A DNA stretch of 64,000 nucleotides from Microbacterium sp. Leaf320 (GTDB lineage Bacteria; Actinomycetota; Actinomycetes; Actinomycetales; Microbacteriaceae). The first letter of the stretch is position 1. Each line of letters begins with the position of its first letter. The notes under the pieces are model-generated. The model was not told where the DNA came from. It did not search any database and saw nothing but the letters and a program-made list of their open reading frames with translations. The DNA lies in assembly GCF_001423485.1 (NCBI RefSeq), contig NZ_LMOD01000002.1, positions 705,890 to 769,889 on the forward strand, read 5' to 3'. Below are positions 49,512 to 58,642 of this stretch, one piece after another. The position numbers were made by a program, and so were the translations under genes.

Positions 49512-50261
49512 TCAGCGCAGCACCGACACCCGCCCCGCGAGCTCCTCGATCACGGGATTCGCATCGCGGGGGTCGACGACGACGCCCGCGACGGAGTCGA
49601 GGTCGAGCACCGGATACTGCGAGGTCGCGCCGATCTTCTCCTCGCTGCCGAGCACGAACGTCCGTGTGCAGCGTGCGGCGATCGCCCGCTTTGTGACTGC
49701 GTCGTCGAGGTGGCCGGTGGTCAGGCCGCGCGCCGGGTCGATGCCCGTCACGCCGAGGAAGAACAGGTCGGCGGCGAGGTGCTGCACGGCTTCCATCGCG
49801 AGCGGGCCGCTCGCGACCATAGAGAATCGTGCGAGCTCTCCGCCGATCATCACGATGCGGGCGTCGGAGTGCTCGGCCACGGCCAGGGCGATCGCGGGGC
49901 TCGGCGTGATGACCGTGAGCTCGGCGCCGCGGGGGAGCATCCGGGCCATCGCCAGGGTCGTCGTGCCGGCATCCAGCACGATCGTCGAGCCCGGGGCGAT
50001 CAGGTCGACCGCACGACGGGCGACTCGCTCCTTGCTGTCCGTCGCAAGCGAGGAGCGCTGATCGACGGGTCTGTCGGCGGGCGGCACCGGCAGGGCTCCG
50101 CCGTAGACGCGCACCATTTCGCCGGCGTCGGCAAGCTCTCGGAGGTCGCGTCGGATCGAGTCCTCCGAGACGCCGAGGTCGAGGGCGACGTCTTTCGCGA
50201 CCACGCGGCCGTCTCTGCGGAGGATCTCTCGCAGATGGTCCTTGCGCTGTGCGCCCAGCAT
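49512..50261 (-). CDS. DeoR/GlpR-family transcriptional regulator
   Basis: 249 aa. The N-terminal helix-turn-helix (about 4-58, RKDHLREILRRDGRVVAKDV) carries the family-typical VSEDSIRRDLRELADAG. The C-terminal DeoR sensor domain, with VLDAGTTTLAMARML and FFLGVTGIDPARGLTTG, binds phosphorylated sugars. It is divergent from a DUF4406-like gene and direct repeats lie between them. GGGAG lies near the start codon. It may control sugar-phosphate or nucleoside metabolism. Confidence 0.9.
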   Translation of the reverse strand: MLGAQRKDHLREILRRDGRVVAKDVALDLGVSEDSIRRDLRELADAGEMVRVYGGALPVPPADRPVDQRSSLATDSKERVARRAVDLIAPGSTIVLDAGTTTLAMARMLPRGAELTVITPSPAIALAVAEHSDARIVMIGGELARFSMVASGPLAMEAVQHLAADLFFLGVTGIDPARGLTTGHLDDAVTKRAIAARCTRTFVLGSEEKIGATSQYPVLDLDSVAGVVVDPRDANPVIEELAGRVSVLR

Positions 50262-50293
50262 CCGACTCCCTCAGTACTTGATCTCTCGCGAAG

Positions 50294-50320
50294 TTGCACG
50301 TTCTTGCACGGTTAACGTTA
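50294..50320. promoter_or_regulatory. Direct repeats TTGCACG before the DUF4406-like gene
   Basis: TTGCACG occurs at 50294-50300 and 50304-50310 (10-base period), followed by GTTAACGTTA. The first copy can serve as a -35 element for TACAGT at 50319-50324 with a 19-base spacer. The DeoR-type protein would bind the repeats and block the divergent promoters. Confidence 0.6.
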
Positions 50321-50331
50321 CAGTCTTCCCC

Positions 50332-50703
50332 ATGACAACTCCACTCCTGATTCTCATCGCCGGCCCCTACCGCTCGGGAACCGGCGGAGACCCCGCCCTG
50401 ATCGCCCGCAACCTCGAGCGCCTCGAAGAGGCCGCCGCCCCCATTCACCGCCGCGGCCACGTGCCGATGATCGGCGAATGGGCAGCCCTGCCGATCCTCC
50501 GCGGGATGGATGAGGCGGATGCCGCCGACGGCGACGTCATGTACGAGACCGCCCACCGACTGCTGCAGCACTGCGACGCCGTGCTGCGCCTGGCAGGCGA
50601 GTCCGCCGGGGCCGACAAGGACGTCGAGATCGCCCTCGAGCGCGGGTTGCCCGTGTATCGCTCGATCGACGAGATCCCGGTGCGGGCGGGCGTGGCCGTG
50701 TAG
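50332..50703 (+). CDS. DUF4406-like protein (nucleoside 2-deoxyribosyltransferase-like fold)
   Basis: 123 aa. LILIAGPYRSGTGGDP is the nucleotide-binding opening of nucleoside 2-deoxyribosyltransferase-like and DUF4406 proteins. A late AGADKDVEIALERGLPVYRSID segment contains the catalytic acid-like region. TACAGT ends seven bases before the ATG, so the gene is probably leaderless. The small size and isolation next to a DeoR-type regulator suggest nucleotide or sugar salvage. Exact activity is unknown. Confidence 0.7.
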   Translation: MTTPLLILIAGPYRSGTGGDPALIARNLERLEEAAAPIHRRGHVPMIGEWAALPILRGMDEADAADGDVMYETAHRLLQHCDAVLRLAGESAGADKDVEIALERGLPVYRSIDEIPVRAGVAV

Positions 50704-50788
50704 TCGGTGCGCCGTCGGAACGGAGGAGGCGGGAGGACCGCCTCCTCTCGCGGATTGCCCGCTTCCCGCAGGTGGCGTAGATTGCCCA

Positions 50789-50802
50789 GTAAACGCTTTC
50801 CC
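50789..50802. promoter_or_regulatory. LacI-family-type operator before the beta-helix/toroid gene
   Basis: GTAAACGCTTTCCC fits the AANCGNTT core of LacI-family sites, about 40 bases upstream of the ATG. The sequence differs from the operators at 22087 and 22133, so a different LacI-type protein outside this window is implied. Confidence 0.6.
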
Positions 50803-50841
50803 GCTTGGAGCAAGCCGGATCACCCGACCCGAGAGGCTGAC

Positions 50842-52665
50842 ATGACCACCGGATCCGAGACCGGCCTCCCGTTCGACCGCACTCACTTCGACTACTCGCC
50901 GTGGTCGTTCTGGACCGACGCGTCCGACGAGCAGAAGCAGCGGCAGCTCGCGTTGCAGCACGCCCTCGTCGGCGCCAGACCGGATCATGTGCTGGGCGAT
51001 CGCACCTTCATCTCGGAGCTCGCGGCGGTGCAGACCGACAGCCTCGAGCTCGGCGATCGCACGTACATCGCCGCGAATGCCTATGTCACCGGAAAGGTGC
51101 GCACAGGCAGGGACTGCACGATCAATCCGTCGGCGATCGTCAGGGGAGACATCCGCATGGGGGATGCCGTGCGCATCGGCGCCTTCGCGTCGATCATCGG
51201 CTTCAACCACGGTTTCGCAGACACCGAGGTCGAGATCTTCCGGCAGCCGCTCACCAGCACGGGGATCGTGATCGGCGACGACGTGTGGATCGGCTCGCAC
51301 GTGACGGTGCTCGACGGGATCACCGTCGGCGAGAAGTCCATCCTCGCCGCGGGTGCGGTCGTCACGAAGGACGTACCGGCCGGGGCGATCGTCGGCGGCA
51401 ACCCGGCGCGGGTCATCCGCTCGCGGTTCGCGCCGACAGCGCCGACGACGCCGCAGCCGGTGCCGCAACCTATGTCGCCGCAACCGGTGCCGCGAGCGGT
51501 GCCGCAACCGACACCGCAACCGGTCGTGCCGAAGCCCGAGTCCCTGTCGGGCCGGCTCGTACACTTCGCGAGCACCGCGCGAGCGCAGGCGCCCGCCATC
51601 CTCGCCCGCTCCTGGAATCCGCACATCGCCGACGGCCTGTTCTCCGACAGTCCCGATGCCCCACCGACCGTGCGGGCGCAGTGCGACGCGATCGAGATCA
51701 GCTCGCTGCTGCTGGGCCGGGCGCCGGATCAACTCCCTGCCGACGCGCAGATCGCTCGGCTGCAGTCGTATCAGGATCCGGAGACCGGCCTCGTCCCGAG
51801 CCTGGGCGCGGATGGCCTGATCGAGCGCCCCGCGCCAGGAGTCGACCTGAACGACGGCGATGCGGCGTATCACGTCGAATGCGTCGGCTATGCGCTCGAC
51901 CTGCTCGGTGCGCGCTTCCCGTACCCCATCCGCTCGGTCGCCGAGATGTCGGGCGACGAGGTGGTCGGGTTTCTCGGGAGCCGCTCATGGCGCAGCCGGG
52001 CATGGGGTGCCGGCCACGACGTGGACGCGCTCGGAACGGCGCTGCTGTGGAACCTCGACCACGGGAAGCGGGGCGCGTTCGAGGCGTACTTCGGCTGGCT
52101 GTTCACCCACGTCGACCCGGCGACCGGAATGTGGGGCCACCCGCGGTCGGACGACGGTCTGCTGCAGATCGTGAACGGCTACTACCGGCTGACCAGGGGC
52201 AGCTTCGCCCAGTTCGGAGTCCCGCTGCCGTACGCCGACCGTGCCGTGGACACCGTGCTCGCGCATACACGGGATACGCGGTTCTTCGAGCCGGAGAGAC
52301 TCAACGCCTGCAACGTCCTCGATGTCGCGCATCCGCTCTGGCTGCTGCGCCCGCAGACCGGCGCTTATCGATCCGACGAGATCCGGGCCCTCGCCTCGAA
52401 CCTTCTCGACGCAGCGCTCGACAACTGGGTCGACGGCGAGGGATTCGGCTTCCAGACCCCGTCGTCGTCGAGCGGGCTCACGGGTGCCTCGGCACCGGGG
52501 CTTCAGGGCACGGAGATGTGGCTGTCGATCGTCTGGCTTCTCGCCGACCTGCTCGGCGAATCCGACGCTCTGGAGTACCGCCCGCGTGGCATCCATCGCC
52601 CGGAGCCCGCGCGCGGGATCCCGCTCGGTGAGGCGGCATCCCCGGCACTCGACACGGCTCACTGA
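50842..52665 (+). CDS. Left-handed beta-helix acyltransferase fused to an alpha-toroid domain
   Basis: 607 aa. Residues about 45-195 form hexapeptide repeats of the maltose/galactoside O-acetyltransferase type ([42 protein letters not shown]). The candidate catalytic histidine is H123 in FNHGFAD. A Pro/Gln/Val linker (about 198-231) leads to a C-terminal region of about 370 residues with helical repeats ([46 protein letters not shown]). That pattern resembles the (alpha/alpha)6 toroid of terpene cyclases and polysaccharide lyases. No signal peptide is seen. The gene directly precedes GH35 and follows a LacI-type operator. Confidence 0.72.
   Translation: MTTGSETGLPFDRTHFDYSPWSFWTDASDEQKQRQLALQHALVGARPDHVLGDRTFISELAAVQTDSLELGDRTYIAANAYVTGKVRTGRDCTINPSAIVRGDIRMGDAVRIGAFASIIGFNHGFADTEVEIFRQPLTSTGIVIGDDVWIGSHVTVLDGITVGEKSILAAGAVVTKDVPAGAIVGGNPARVIRSRFAPTAPTTPQPVPQPMSPQPVPRAVPQPTPQPVVPKPESLSGRLVHFASTARAQAPAILARSWNPHIADGLFSDSPDAPPTVRAQCDAIEISSLLLGRAPDQLPADAQIARLQSYQDPETGLVPSLGADGLIERPAPGVDLNDGDAAYHVECVGYALDLLGARFPYPIRSVAEMSGDEVVGFLGSRSWRSRAWGAGHDVDALGTALLWNLDHGKRGAFEAYFGWLFTHVDPATGMWGHPRSDDGLLQIVNGYYRLTRGSFAQFGVPLPYADRAVDTVLAHTRDTRFFEPERLNACNVLDVAHPLWLLRPQTGAYRSDEIRALASNLLDAALDNWVDGEGFGFQTPSSSSGLTGASAPGLQGTEMWLSIVWLLADLLGESDALEYRPRGIHRPEPARGIPLGEAASPALDTAH
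51436..51540 (+). repeat. Low-complexity linker repeat (PQPVP units)
   Basis: Imperfect repeats of CCGCAGCCGGTGCCG-type units encode the PQPVP/PQPTP linker between the beta-helix and toroid domains. Length variation is likely between strains. Confidence 0.7.
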
Positions 52666-52673
52666 GGAGAACC

Positions 52674-54947
52674 ATGACCGCGACGTCGCGCCTTCGGACC
52701 ATCCGGCTCCTCGATGACCGGCCCCCGCTCATCGAGCCGGCCATGAGCAACACCGAGGACCCGCACGAGAGGCTGCGTCTGACGAGTCGGTGGATCGAGG
52801 TCGATGGGTCACCGACGGTGCCGGTGACCGGCGAGATGCACTTCAGCCGGATACCGTGCAGGCGGTGGGAGGAGCAGCTGCGGCTTCTCGTCGCCTCCGG
52901 ACTCACCTCGGTCTCGACATACGTGTTCTGGATCCACCATGAGCGCGAACGCGGTCAGGTGCGGTTCGACGGCGACCTGGACATCGCGGCCTTTCTCGAG
53001 ACGGCGGAGCGGGTGGGCATCGACGTGATCCTTCGCATCGGTCCGTGGTGTCACGGAGAGGTCCGAAACGGCGGTCATCCGGACTGGGTGGTCTCAGCCC
53101 TCGGCGGTCGCGCACGGACGAACGATCCCGAATACCTCGCGCTGGTGCGCGACTGGTACGAACGCATCGCCGAACAGGTTCGGCCGTTCTGCGGCCCGGA
53201 TCGGCCGATCGTCGGCATCCAGCTCGAGAACGAGCTCCACGACCAGCCCGATCACATCGCGGCTCTGAAGGTCATCGCCCAGGAGTCCGGGCTCTCGGCC
53301 CCGATGTGGACGGCGACGGGGTGGGGCGGTGCGATGCTGCCGCCCCACGACGTCTTCCCGCTCTACAGCGGGTATGCCGACGGCTTCTGGGCGGGTCAGG
53401 GCTCGACCTGGGACGACAGCTTCCGTGATCACTTCCGGTTCGCGCACGTCTGGGACGACCCGGGTGTGGGAGGCGACTTCCGGGAGGAGGGCGCCGAGAT
53501 CGTCGTGCGTGCGATCGACCCCGAGTTCCCTCCGGCGACGTGCGAGCTCGGTGGAGGCATGGCGACCGCGTATCACCGCCGACCGATCGCGCGCGGGCGG
53601 GACATCGCCGCCCTCGCCAATGTGAAGATCGGCAACGGGTCGGCGTGGCAGGGCTTCTACATGTACGCGGGAGGCGTGAACCCCGAGGACGGACTGCAGG
53701 AGAGCCTCGCCACGGGATACCCGAACGACCTGCCGCGCTTCGACTACGACTTCCAGGCGGCGTTCGGCGCCACGGGTCGTCCGGGCCCGAGCCTGGGCGT
53801 GCTCCGCGACCACAACGCGTTCCTCGCCGCCTTCGGCCCGCGCCTCGCCGACACGTTCAGCTCTCTTCCCGACGATGCCCCCGTCGACGTTCACGACCTC
53901 GACTCGCTGCGCTGGGCGGTGCGCGGAGACGGTGCCAGCGGGTTCCTGTTCGTCAACACCCATCAGCCGCACGAGCCGCTGTCGGGCTCGACCGGTGTGC
54001 AGTTCCGCATCCCCTTCGCCGATGGCGACCTGGTGGTCCCCGACCGCCCGATCGACATCCCGAGCGGGGTGATCGGCCGCTGGCCGCTGCGGATCGACGT
54101 CGCGGGTGTCCGCGTCGAGTGGGCGACGGCATCCGTCGCCGGGATCGTCGACGGTGAGGTGCCGACGCTGGTCCTCCGTGCGCACGACGGCCTTCCCGCT
54201 CGTCTGCAGTTCGGCGGAGGGCCTCGTGCCCTCCTTCGCGGGATCGAGGTGGATGCAGCGGCGCCGCTCGATCTCGACCCGGGTGATGTCCTGGTGATCG
54301 ACGGTGCCCTGCGCATCCTCGTGGTCGACGAGGAGCGAGCCGAGCGGCTCTGGTACCTCGGCGCCGACCTGATCGACTCGACGGATGCCGTCTGGCGGCA
54401 AGCCGGTGACCTCGTGGTGCGCGCAGACCGCGAGCCGACGGCGCTCATCTGGAGTGGCGAGGAGTTCACCCCGCTCGTCCTGCGCACCCACGCGCGGCCG
54501 GGATCGACCCGAGTGATGGTCGAGGAGCTGCGCCCCGTGGGCGACGTCCCGGCGCGCTACGGCGAATCGATGGGCCGGTCGGCAGCGCCCGACAGCGCGC
54601 AGTTCGACGACGTCGCCGGTGTCTGGCGGATCGTGCCGCCCGCGCCGCACGACCGGTCGGCGGGAGATCTCGTCGAGCTCGTCGTCGATTGGGAGGGCGA
54701 CGTCGCCCAGCTCCGCGCGGACGGCGTCGTGATCGGGGATCGCTTCTGGGACGGCCTGACCTGGCGCATCGACGTCACCGAACTCGCTCCCGGTGCGGAT
54801 CTCACCCTGCACATCGCGCCGATCGCGGCGCACAGCGTGATCGATCTCGACGCGTCCGTGCGCGATCGCGTCGATGCGGCGGGGTGCCTCGGGGCTGTCG
54901 TCCGCATCGATCGCGTCGTGTCCTCGCGCTGGACGTCAGAGCGCTGA
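52674..54947 (+). CDS. GH35 beta-galactosidase
   Basis: 757 aa. The N-terminal (beta/alpha)8 barrel carries GH35 signatures: PVTGEMHFSRIP, acid/base E187 in GIQLENELHD and nucleophile E291 in CELGGGMATAYH. Later residues form beta-sandwich domains. No signal peptide is evident, so the enzyme is cytoplasmic. GGAGAACC precedes the ATG, eight bases after the beta-helix/toroid stop. It probably removes terminal beta-galactose from a galactan or glycan-derived oligosaccharide. The upstream O-acyltransferase/toroid partner suggests acylated glycans. Confidence 0.85.
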   Translation: MTATSRLRTIRLLDDRPPLIEPAMSNTEDPHERLRLTSRWIEVDGSPTVPVTGEMHFSRIPCRRWEEQLRLLVASGLTSVSTYVFWIHHERERGQVRFDGDLDIAAFLETAERVGIDVILRIGPWCHGEVRNGGHPDWVVSALGGRARTNDPEYLALVRDWYERIAEQVRPFCGPDRPIVGIQLENELHDQPDHIAALKVIAQESGLSAPMWTATGWGGAMLPPHDVFPLYSGYADGFWAGQGSTWDDSFRDHFRFAHVWDDPGVGGDFREEGAEIVVRAIDPEFPPATCELGGGMATAYHRRPIARGRDIAALANVKIGNGSAWQGFYMYAGGVNPEDGLQESLATGYPNDLPRFDYDFQAAFGATGRPGPSLGVLRDHNAFLAAFGPRLADTFSSLPDDAPVDVHDLDSLRWAVRGDGASGFLFVNTHQPHEPLSGSTGVQFRIPFADGDLVVPDRPIDIPSGVIGRWPLRIDVAGVRVEWATASVAGIVDGEVPTLVLRAHDGLPARLQFGGGPRALLRGIEVDAAAPLDLDPGDVLVIDGALRILVVDEERAERLWYLGADLIDSTDAVWRQAGDLVVRADREPTALIWSGEEFTPLVLRTHARPGSTRVMVEELRPVGDVPARYGESMGRSAAPDSAQFDDVAGVWRIVPPAPHDRSAGDLVELVVDWEGDVAQLRADGVVIGDRFWDGLTWRIDVTELAPGADLTLHIAPIAAHSVIDLDASVRDRVDAAGCLGAVVRIDRVVSSRWTSER

Positions 54948-55055
54948 CTCCACGACGTCAGGGGTCATGCGCCCAGCCGAGAAGGCGCAGTGCCGGCCGG
55001 GCCGGACAGGGTCGGCCCGTTGCCACGCCGGGCGACTCCCTGTGAGACTGGGGCG

Positions 55056-55871
55056 ATGACCGACGGCCTCGAGTTCCCCCGCCATGTCTTCGATGCGCTC
55101 GGCGCAGATCCCATCGCGTGGGAGGACCGCATCGGCGGTGCGATCCGGGTGGTCGAGAAGCGGCCGGCCGGCGGTCCGATCACGATCATGACCTCGGGGG
55201 CCTCTCTGATGCCCACGGACTCGGGCGAGCGCGTCGAGCTGGCGGTCGAGGTGCTCGACGGTCAGCAGGGTGCCGCTCGCGTGGCGCTCGGGATCGTGTG
55301 CGACGACATGGCGACGAACCGGCGGGTGCCCCCGGTCGGTGCCCCGTGGCGCAACAGCGAGCCGTTCCTCACCGGCACCCGGATCTCGGCGATCATGGTG
55401 ACGCCGTCGCGCTGGGGCGCATCGTTCGACGACGTCCGCGCCGACGACGGAACGGTGATCGGGCATGTCCGCACGCTCCGGATGCTCACGGATGCCGAGG
55501 CCGGCTTCGCTTCGGCGAAGGGGTGGGACGCCCTGGTCGCGGAGGCAGGGTCGGTGGATGCTCTGCTCGATGTCACGCGCGACGACGCCGCCTCGTCTCC
55601 GGGGCTCGCGGGCAATGCCCCCGTCTTCCTGTCGAAGCTGCATGCCGAGCATCCGCCCCGCTGGATCACGTTCACGGGCAGCGACCTGCAGTCGGTCACA
55701 GGGCTCGAGTCCGAGGAGTACATGAACGACTCCGCGAATCACGAGGTGTGGTCGGTCGACTCGTTCGTCGCCCGCTTCCCGTGGGTCGCGGCCTTCGTGC
55801 GCGAAGCGAAGTCCGGCCAGACCGGGCTGTTCACCGACGCCTCGGGGGCATACGTGCTCGAAGACGACTAG
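55056..55871 (+). CDS. SUFU-like (suppressor of fused domain) protein
   Basis: 271 aa. GGPITIMTSGASLMPTDSGE and RVELAVEVLD match the SUFU domain (about 1-160). A C-terminal extension includes WITFTGSDLQSVTGLESEEYMNDSANHE. SUFU-like proteins in bacteria are often immunity-like partners of toxins, but no toxin gene lies beside this one. GAGACT ends six bases before the ATG, a weak leaderless promoter candidate. Convergent with the SDR gene. Role uncertain. Confidence 0.65.
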   Translation: MTDGLEFPRHVFDALGADPIAWEDRIGGAIRVVEKRPAGGPITIMTSGASLMPTDSGERVELAVEVLDGQQGAARVALGIVCDDMATNRRVPPVGAPWRNSEPFLTGTRISAIMVTPSRWGASFDDVRADDGTVIGHVRTLRMLTDAEAGFASAKGWDALVAEAGSVDALLDVTRDDAASSPGLAGNAPVFLSKLHAEHPPRWITFTGSDLQSVTGLESEEYMNDSANHEVWSVDSFVARFPWVAAFVREAKSGQTGLFTDASGAYVLEDD

Positions 55872-55892
55872 GGCGTGTCCAGGGCCCCGTGG

Positions 55893-56798
55893 CTAGGCCG
55901 AGAAGCGCACGCCGGCCATGTGCTCGGCGACGGACCACAGCTCGGCCCCCACGTCGACCGAGCGCACCTGCTCGCTCGCGGTGACCCGCTTGGGCGCTCC
56001 GCGGAACTCGAGCAGACCGCCGGGGCCCCAGTAATCGCCGCCGGTGGCGTCTGAGGCGACCGCCGCGTGCACGATGGGCGCTGCTCCGGCATCCTTCCCC
56101 TGCACGAGCGCGCGACTCAGCGAGGCGAACGCCCGCGTCGTGGCCGAGACGTCTGCGAGTCCGTCGCGGTGCGGGGTGAGCGGATCGACCGCGTAGCCGG
56201 GGTGCGCGCAGAGCGCGGAGCGCGCCGTGCCCCGCCAGCGGCGGTTGAGTTCGAACGCGAACGCCATGAGCGCGGCCTTCGAGCGGCCGTACTGGCGCAG
56301 CGATGCTCCGGTCCACGGCTCTGCGAGCGTCGCAGGGTCGATGTCTGCGAAGCGATGAGCGAGCGAGCCGACCGCCACGACGCGCGCATCGTCGGCGAGC
56401 ACGTGCCCGAGCTGAGCGAGCAGAGCGAAGTGCCCGACGAAGTTCGTGCCCACCATCAGATCCAGTCCGTCGGCGGTGCGCGCGTCGCGATCCGCCGCCT
56501 TGACCCCCGCGTTGCAGATCACGGCGTCGACGCGCTCGTCGAGCGACGCGGCGGCTGCTCGGATGCTCGTGAGAGAGCCGAGATCGACCGAGAGGATCCT
56601 GAGATCCGCGCCCGGCACATGAGCGCGGATCGAGGAAGCGGCGACCTCTGCGCGCTCGGTCGACCGGCATCCGAGCAGCACCCGTGCGCCGTGTGCGGCG
56701 AGGATCTCGGCGCACCAGTATCCGATGCCCGCATTCGCCCCGGTCACGAGGATCGTGCGGCCGTGCAGGTCGGGTATTCCCGTCGCTGAGGAGGTCAT
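55893..56798 (-). CDS. Short-chain dehydrogenase/reductase
   Basis: 301 aa. The dinucleotide-binding motif is TGANAGIGYWCAEILA, the structural motif is CNAGVK and the catalytic residues are S145, Y170 and K174 (YGRSK). The sequence is of the WW-domain-oxidoreductase/retinol-dehydrogenase-like subgroup. TAGGTT (56806-56811 on the minus strand) ends seven bases before the ATG; a GGAG stretch lies in between, so either leaderless or normal initiation is possible. Substrate unknown. Confidence 0.88.
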   Translation of the reverse strand: MTSSATGIPDLHGRTILVTGANAGIGYWCAEILAAHGARVLLGCRSTERAEVAASSIRAHVPGADLRILSVDLGSLTSIRAAAASLDERVDAVICNAGVKAADRDARTADGLDLMVGTNFVGHFALLAQLGHVLADDARVVAVGSLAHRFADIDPATLAEPWTGASLRQYGRSKAALMAFAFELNRRWRGTARSALCAHPGYAVDPLTPHRDGLADVSATTRAFASLSRALVQGKDAGAAPIVHAAVASDATGGDYWGPGGLLEFRGAPKRVTASEQVRSVDVGAELWSVAEHMAGVRFSA

Positions 56799-56833
56799 GC
56801 TCTCCAACCTAGGTGGCGTTCGAAGAGCCTCAG

Positions 56834-56864
56834 GAAGAATTCTTCGACGAATCTGTGACGAATC
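56834..56864. promoter_or_regulatory. Palindrome and direct repeats before the stress operon
   Basis: GAAGAATTCTTC (56834-56845) is a perfect 12-base palindrome, and GACGAATC is repeated at 56846-56853 and 56857-56864 (11-base period). These AT-richer elements lie in the region between the SDR and the Asp23 operon. They are candidate binding sites for a stress regulator. Confidence 0.5.
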
Positions 56865-56959
56865 CCCGCCCCCGCACGTCCTATCTGTGAGCGACCAACA
56901 CGCTCCCGGTGAGGCCATCAGGTCTCGCAGCCGGCACCCCGTGAGACGAAGGAAAAGTC

Positions 56960-57484
56960 ATGGCAACTCAGGACCAGAACACCCCCGCCAGCCCCGCTGA
57001 GAAGGAACTGGCACAGACTTCCGCCGCGCCGAAGTCGGCAGCATCCACCTCGCGCGTGGACCGCTCCTCCAGCTTCTCGACGTCGCGGATCCCCGCCGAC
57101 TCCGATGCCGCGGGCAAGACCACCATCGCCGACGGCGTCGTGGCCAAGGTCGCCGGCATCGCCGCCCGTGAGGTCGCCGGCGTGTACGCGCTCGGTGGCG
57201 GCGGAGCACGCGCCTTCGGCGCCATCCGCGACGCCGTCAACGCCACCGACCTCTCGCAGGGTGTCAAGGTCGAGGTCGGTGAGACGCAGGCCGCCGCAGA
57301 CCTGACCATCGTCGTCGAGTACCCCGCCCCCATCCAGGAGGTCGCGAACAACGTCCGCGCCGCCGTCGCGGGAGCGATCAGCCGTCTGGTCGGCCTCGAG
57401 GTCGTCGAGGTCAACGTCGAGGTCAACGACGTCCACGTGCCCGGCGACGACAACCACGAGAACGAGGAGTCGCGCGTCTCATGA
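56960..57484 (+). CDS. Asp23/Gls24 family envelope-stress protein
   Basis: 174 aa. After a disordered Ala/Ser-rich N terminus (about 1-45), the Asp23 domain begins with TIADGVVAKVAGIAAREVAG. It includes VKVEVGETQAAADLTIVVEYP and VAGAISRLVGLEVVEVNVEV. In Staphylococcus Asp23 is anchored to the membrane by AmaP and its loss triggers the cell-wall stress response. An AAGGAAAAG ribosome binding site precedes the ATG. First gene of a five- to seven-gene operon. Confidence 0.88.
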   Translation: MATQDQNTPASPAEKELAQTSAAPKSAASTSRVDRSSSFSTSRIPADSDAAGKTTIADGVVAKVAGIAAREVAGVYALGGGGARAFGAIRDAVNATDLSQGVKVEVGETQAAADLTIVVEYPAPIQEVANNVRAAVAGAISRLVGLEVVEVNVEVNDVHVPGDDNHENEESRVS

Positions 57485-57669
57485 CCCCCACCACCACGGG
57501 TGCCCTGATCGGTGCCCTCCTCGCCCTCGCGGCGCTGATGTTCGGATTCTGGGGCTTCCTGCTCATGGCTCTGTTCGCCGGCATCGGGGCGCTCATCGGT
57601 CGGATCGCGTCCGGCAAGCTCGACGTCCGCGGTCTCGCGGACGCCTTCACCGGGCGGCGTACCTCCTGA
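57481..57669 (+). CDS. DUF2273-type small membrane protein
   Basis: 62 aa. Two closely spaced hydrophobic helices, separated by GFWGFLL, match the short DUF2273 proteins that accompany Asp23 in many Gram-positive bacteria. The ATG overlaps the Asp23 stop. It may be a membrane anchor for Asp23. Confidence 0.78.
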   Translation: MTPTTTGALIGALLALAALMFGFWGFLLMALFAGIGALIGRIASGKLDVRGLADAFTGRRTS

Positions 57670-58061
57670 TGCGCGCCGACCAGCACTTCGCCGCCGGTGG
57701 CGGCCCCGTCGGGGCCGCCACCGAGGCCACCGTCCCTGGTCGCGTCGACGTGAAAGAGCGCGTCTACCGCACGGTCACCGAACAGGCGTCCGCAATCCTG
57801 ATCGGTGTCCCGCGCGGTGACGTGAAGGTCGACGTGACCGAACACCCCGGCGGGATCGCGGTGCGCATCGCCACACCGCTTCCCGTTCCCGATCTCGACG
57901 ACACCGTCGCGATCTCCCAGAGCGTCCCCGTGCTCGATCGGGCCCGCCAGCTGCAGGAGCAGCTCCAGCGGAACCTGACCGATGTCCTCGGACGCGACGT
58001 CACCCGCATCAACCTCACCATCACCGGTGCGACCATCCCCGAGAGGAGACGAGTGCGATGA
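57669..58061 (+). CDS. Short Asp23-like protein
   Basis: 130 aa. VDVKERVYRTVTEQASAILI followed by DVKVDVTEHPGGIAVRIATP resembles a reduced Asp23 domain. The start overlaps the preceding stop by one base and the stop overlaps the next gene. It has no membrane segment. Perhaps a second peripheral subunit of the envelope complex. Confidence 0.65.
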   Translation: MRADQHFAAGGGPVGAATEATVPGRVDVKERVYRTVTEQASAILIGVPRGDVKVDVTEHPGGIAVRIATPLPVPDLDDTVAISQSVPVLDRARQLQEQLQRNLTDVLGRDVTRINLTITGATIPERRRVR

Positions 58062-58642
58062 GCACCCCTGTTCTTCGTCGCGTCGTCCGACGCGAGACGC
58101 ATTCACCGCGTACCGTCGCGATGTTCGTGGCGGTCATCCTCCTCATCCTCGCCCTTGCCTACATCGGGCTCGAGATCGTGCTGAGCCTCGCCGCCCAGCC
58201 CGCGCTCCTGCTCGGTCCCGCAGCGGCCGGCGGATGGCTGGTGGGTCTGCCCACCGCGCAGCCCGCCGGACTCGTGATCGCCGGCAGCGTGGTGCTCGCC
58301 CTCATCGGGGTCGTCTTCCTCGTGCTCGCCCTCACACCGGGCCGCCTGTCGAAGCACACCCTCGACGCGGGCGACCGGGCGGTCGTCGTCGACAACGGCG
58401 TGATCGCGAGCGCTCTCGCTCAACACCTGTCTGAGGAGACGGGCCTCGCCCGTGACAACATCACCGTCGGTGTGGGTCACCGCGGAGTCGACGTCACCGT
58501 GCGCCCCGGCGCCGGGATCCCGCTCGACAAGAATGCGGTGCAGTCCGCCGCCGAAGCCGAGCTGCAGACGTACCGACTCACCAGGAGCGTCCGTACCCGG
58601 GTGCGCATCGAGCGCCCCACCGATCAGGAGGACGAGCTGTGA
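58058..58642 (+). CDS. DUF6286-type membrane protein
   Basis: 194 aa. Two hydrophobic helices (about 25-50 and 75-95) are followed by an extracytoplasmic or cytoplasmic domain (ITVGVGHRGVDVTVRPGAGIPLD) related to Asp23-like folds. It is coupled to neighbours by overlapping starts and stops. The family occurs in actinobacterial Asp23 operons. Confidence 0.65.
   Translation: MSTPVLRRVVRRETHSPRTVAMFVAVILLILALAYIGLEIVLSLAAQPALLLGPAAAGGWLVGLPTAQPAGLVIAGSVVLALIGVVFLVLALTPGRLSKHTLDAGDRAVVVDNGVIASALAQHLSEETGLARDNITVGVGHRGVDVTVRPGAGIPLDKNAVQSAAEAELQTYRLTRSVRTRVRIERPTDQEDEL

Noticed and set aside
49498-51873. 791-codon frame on the minus strand merging DeoR and the beta-helix region
   Set aside because: It runs antisense through the beta-helix/toroid and DUF4406-like genes and out of frame over the DeoR gene.
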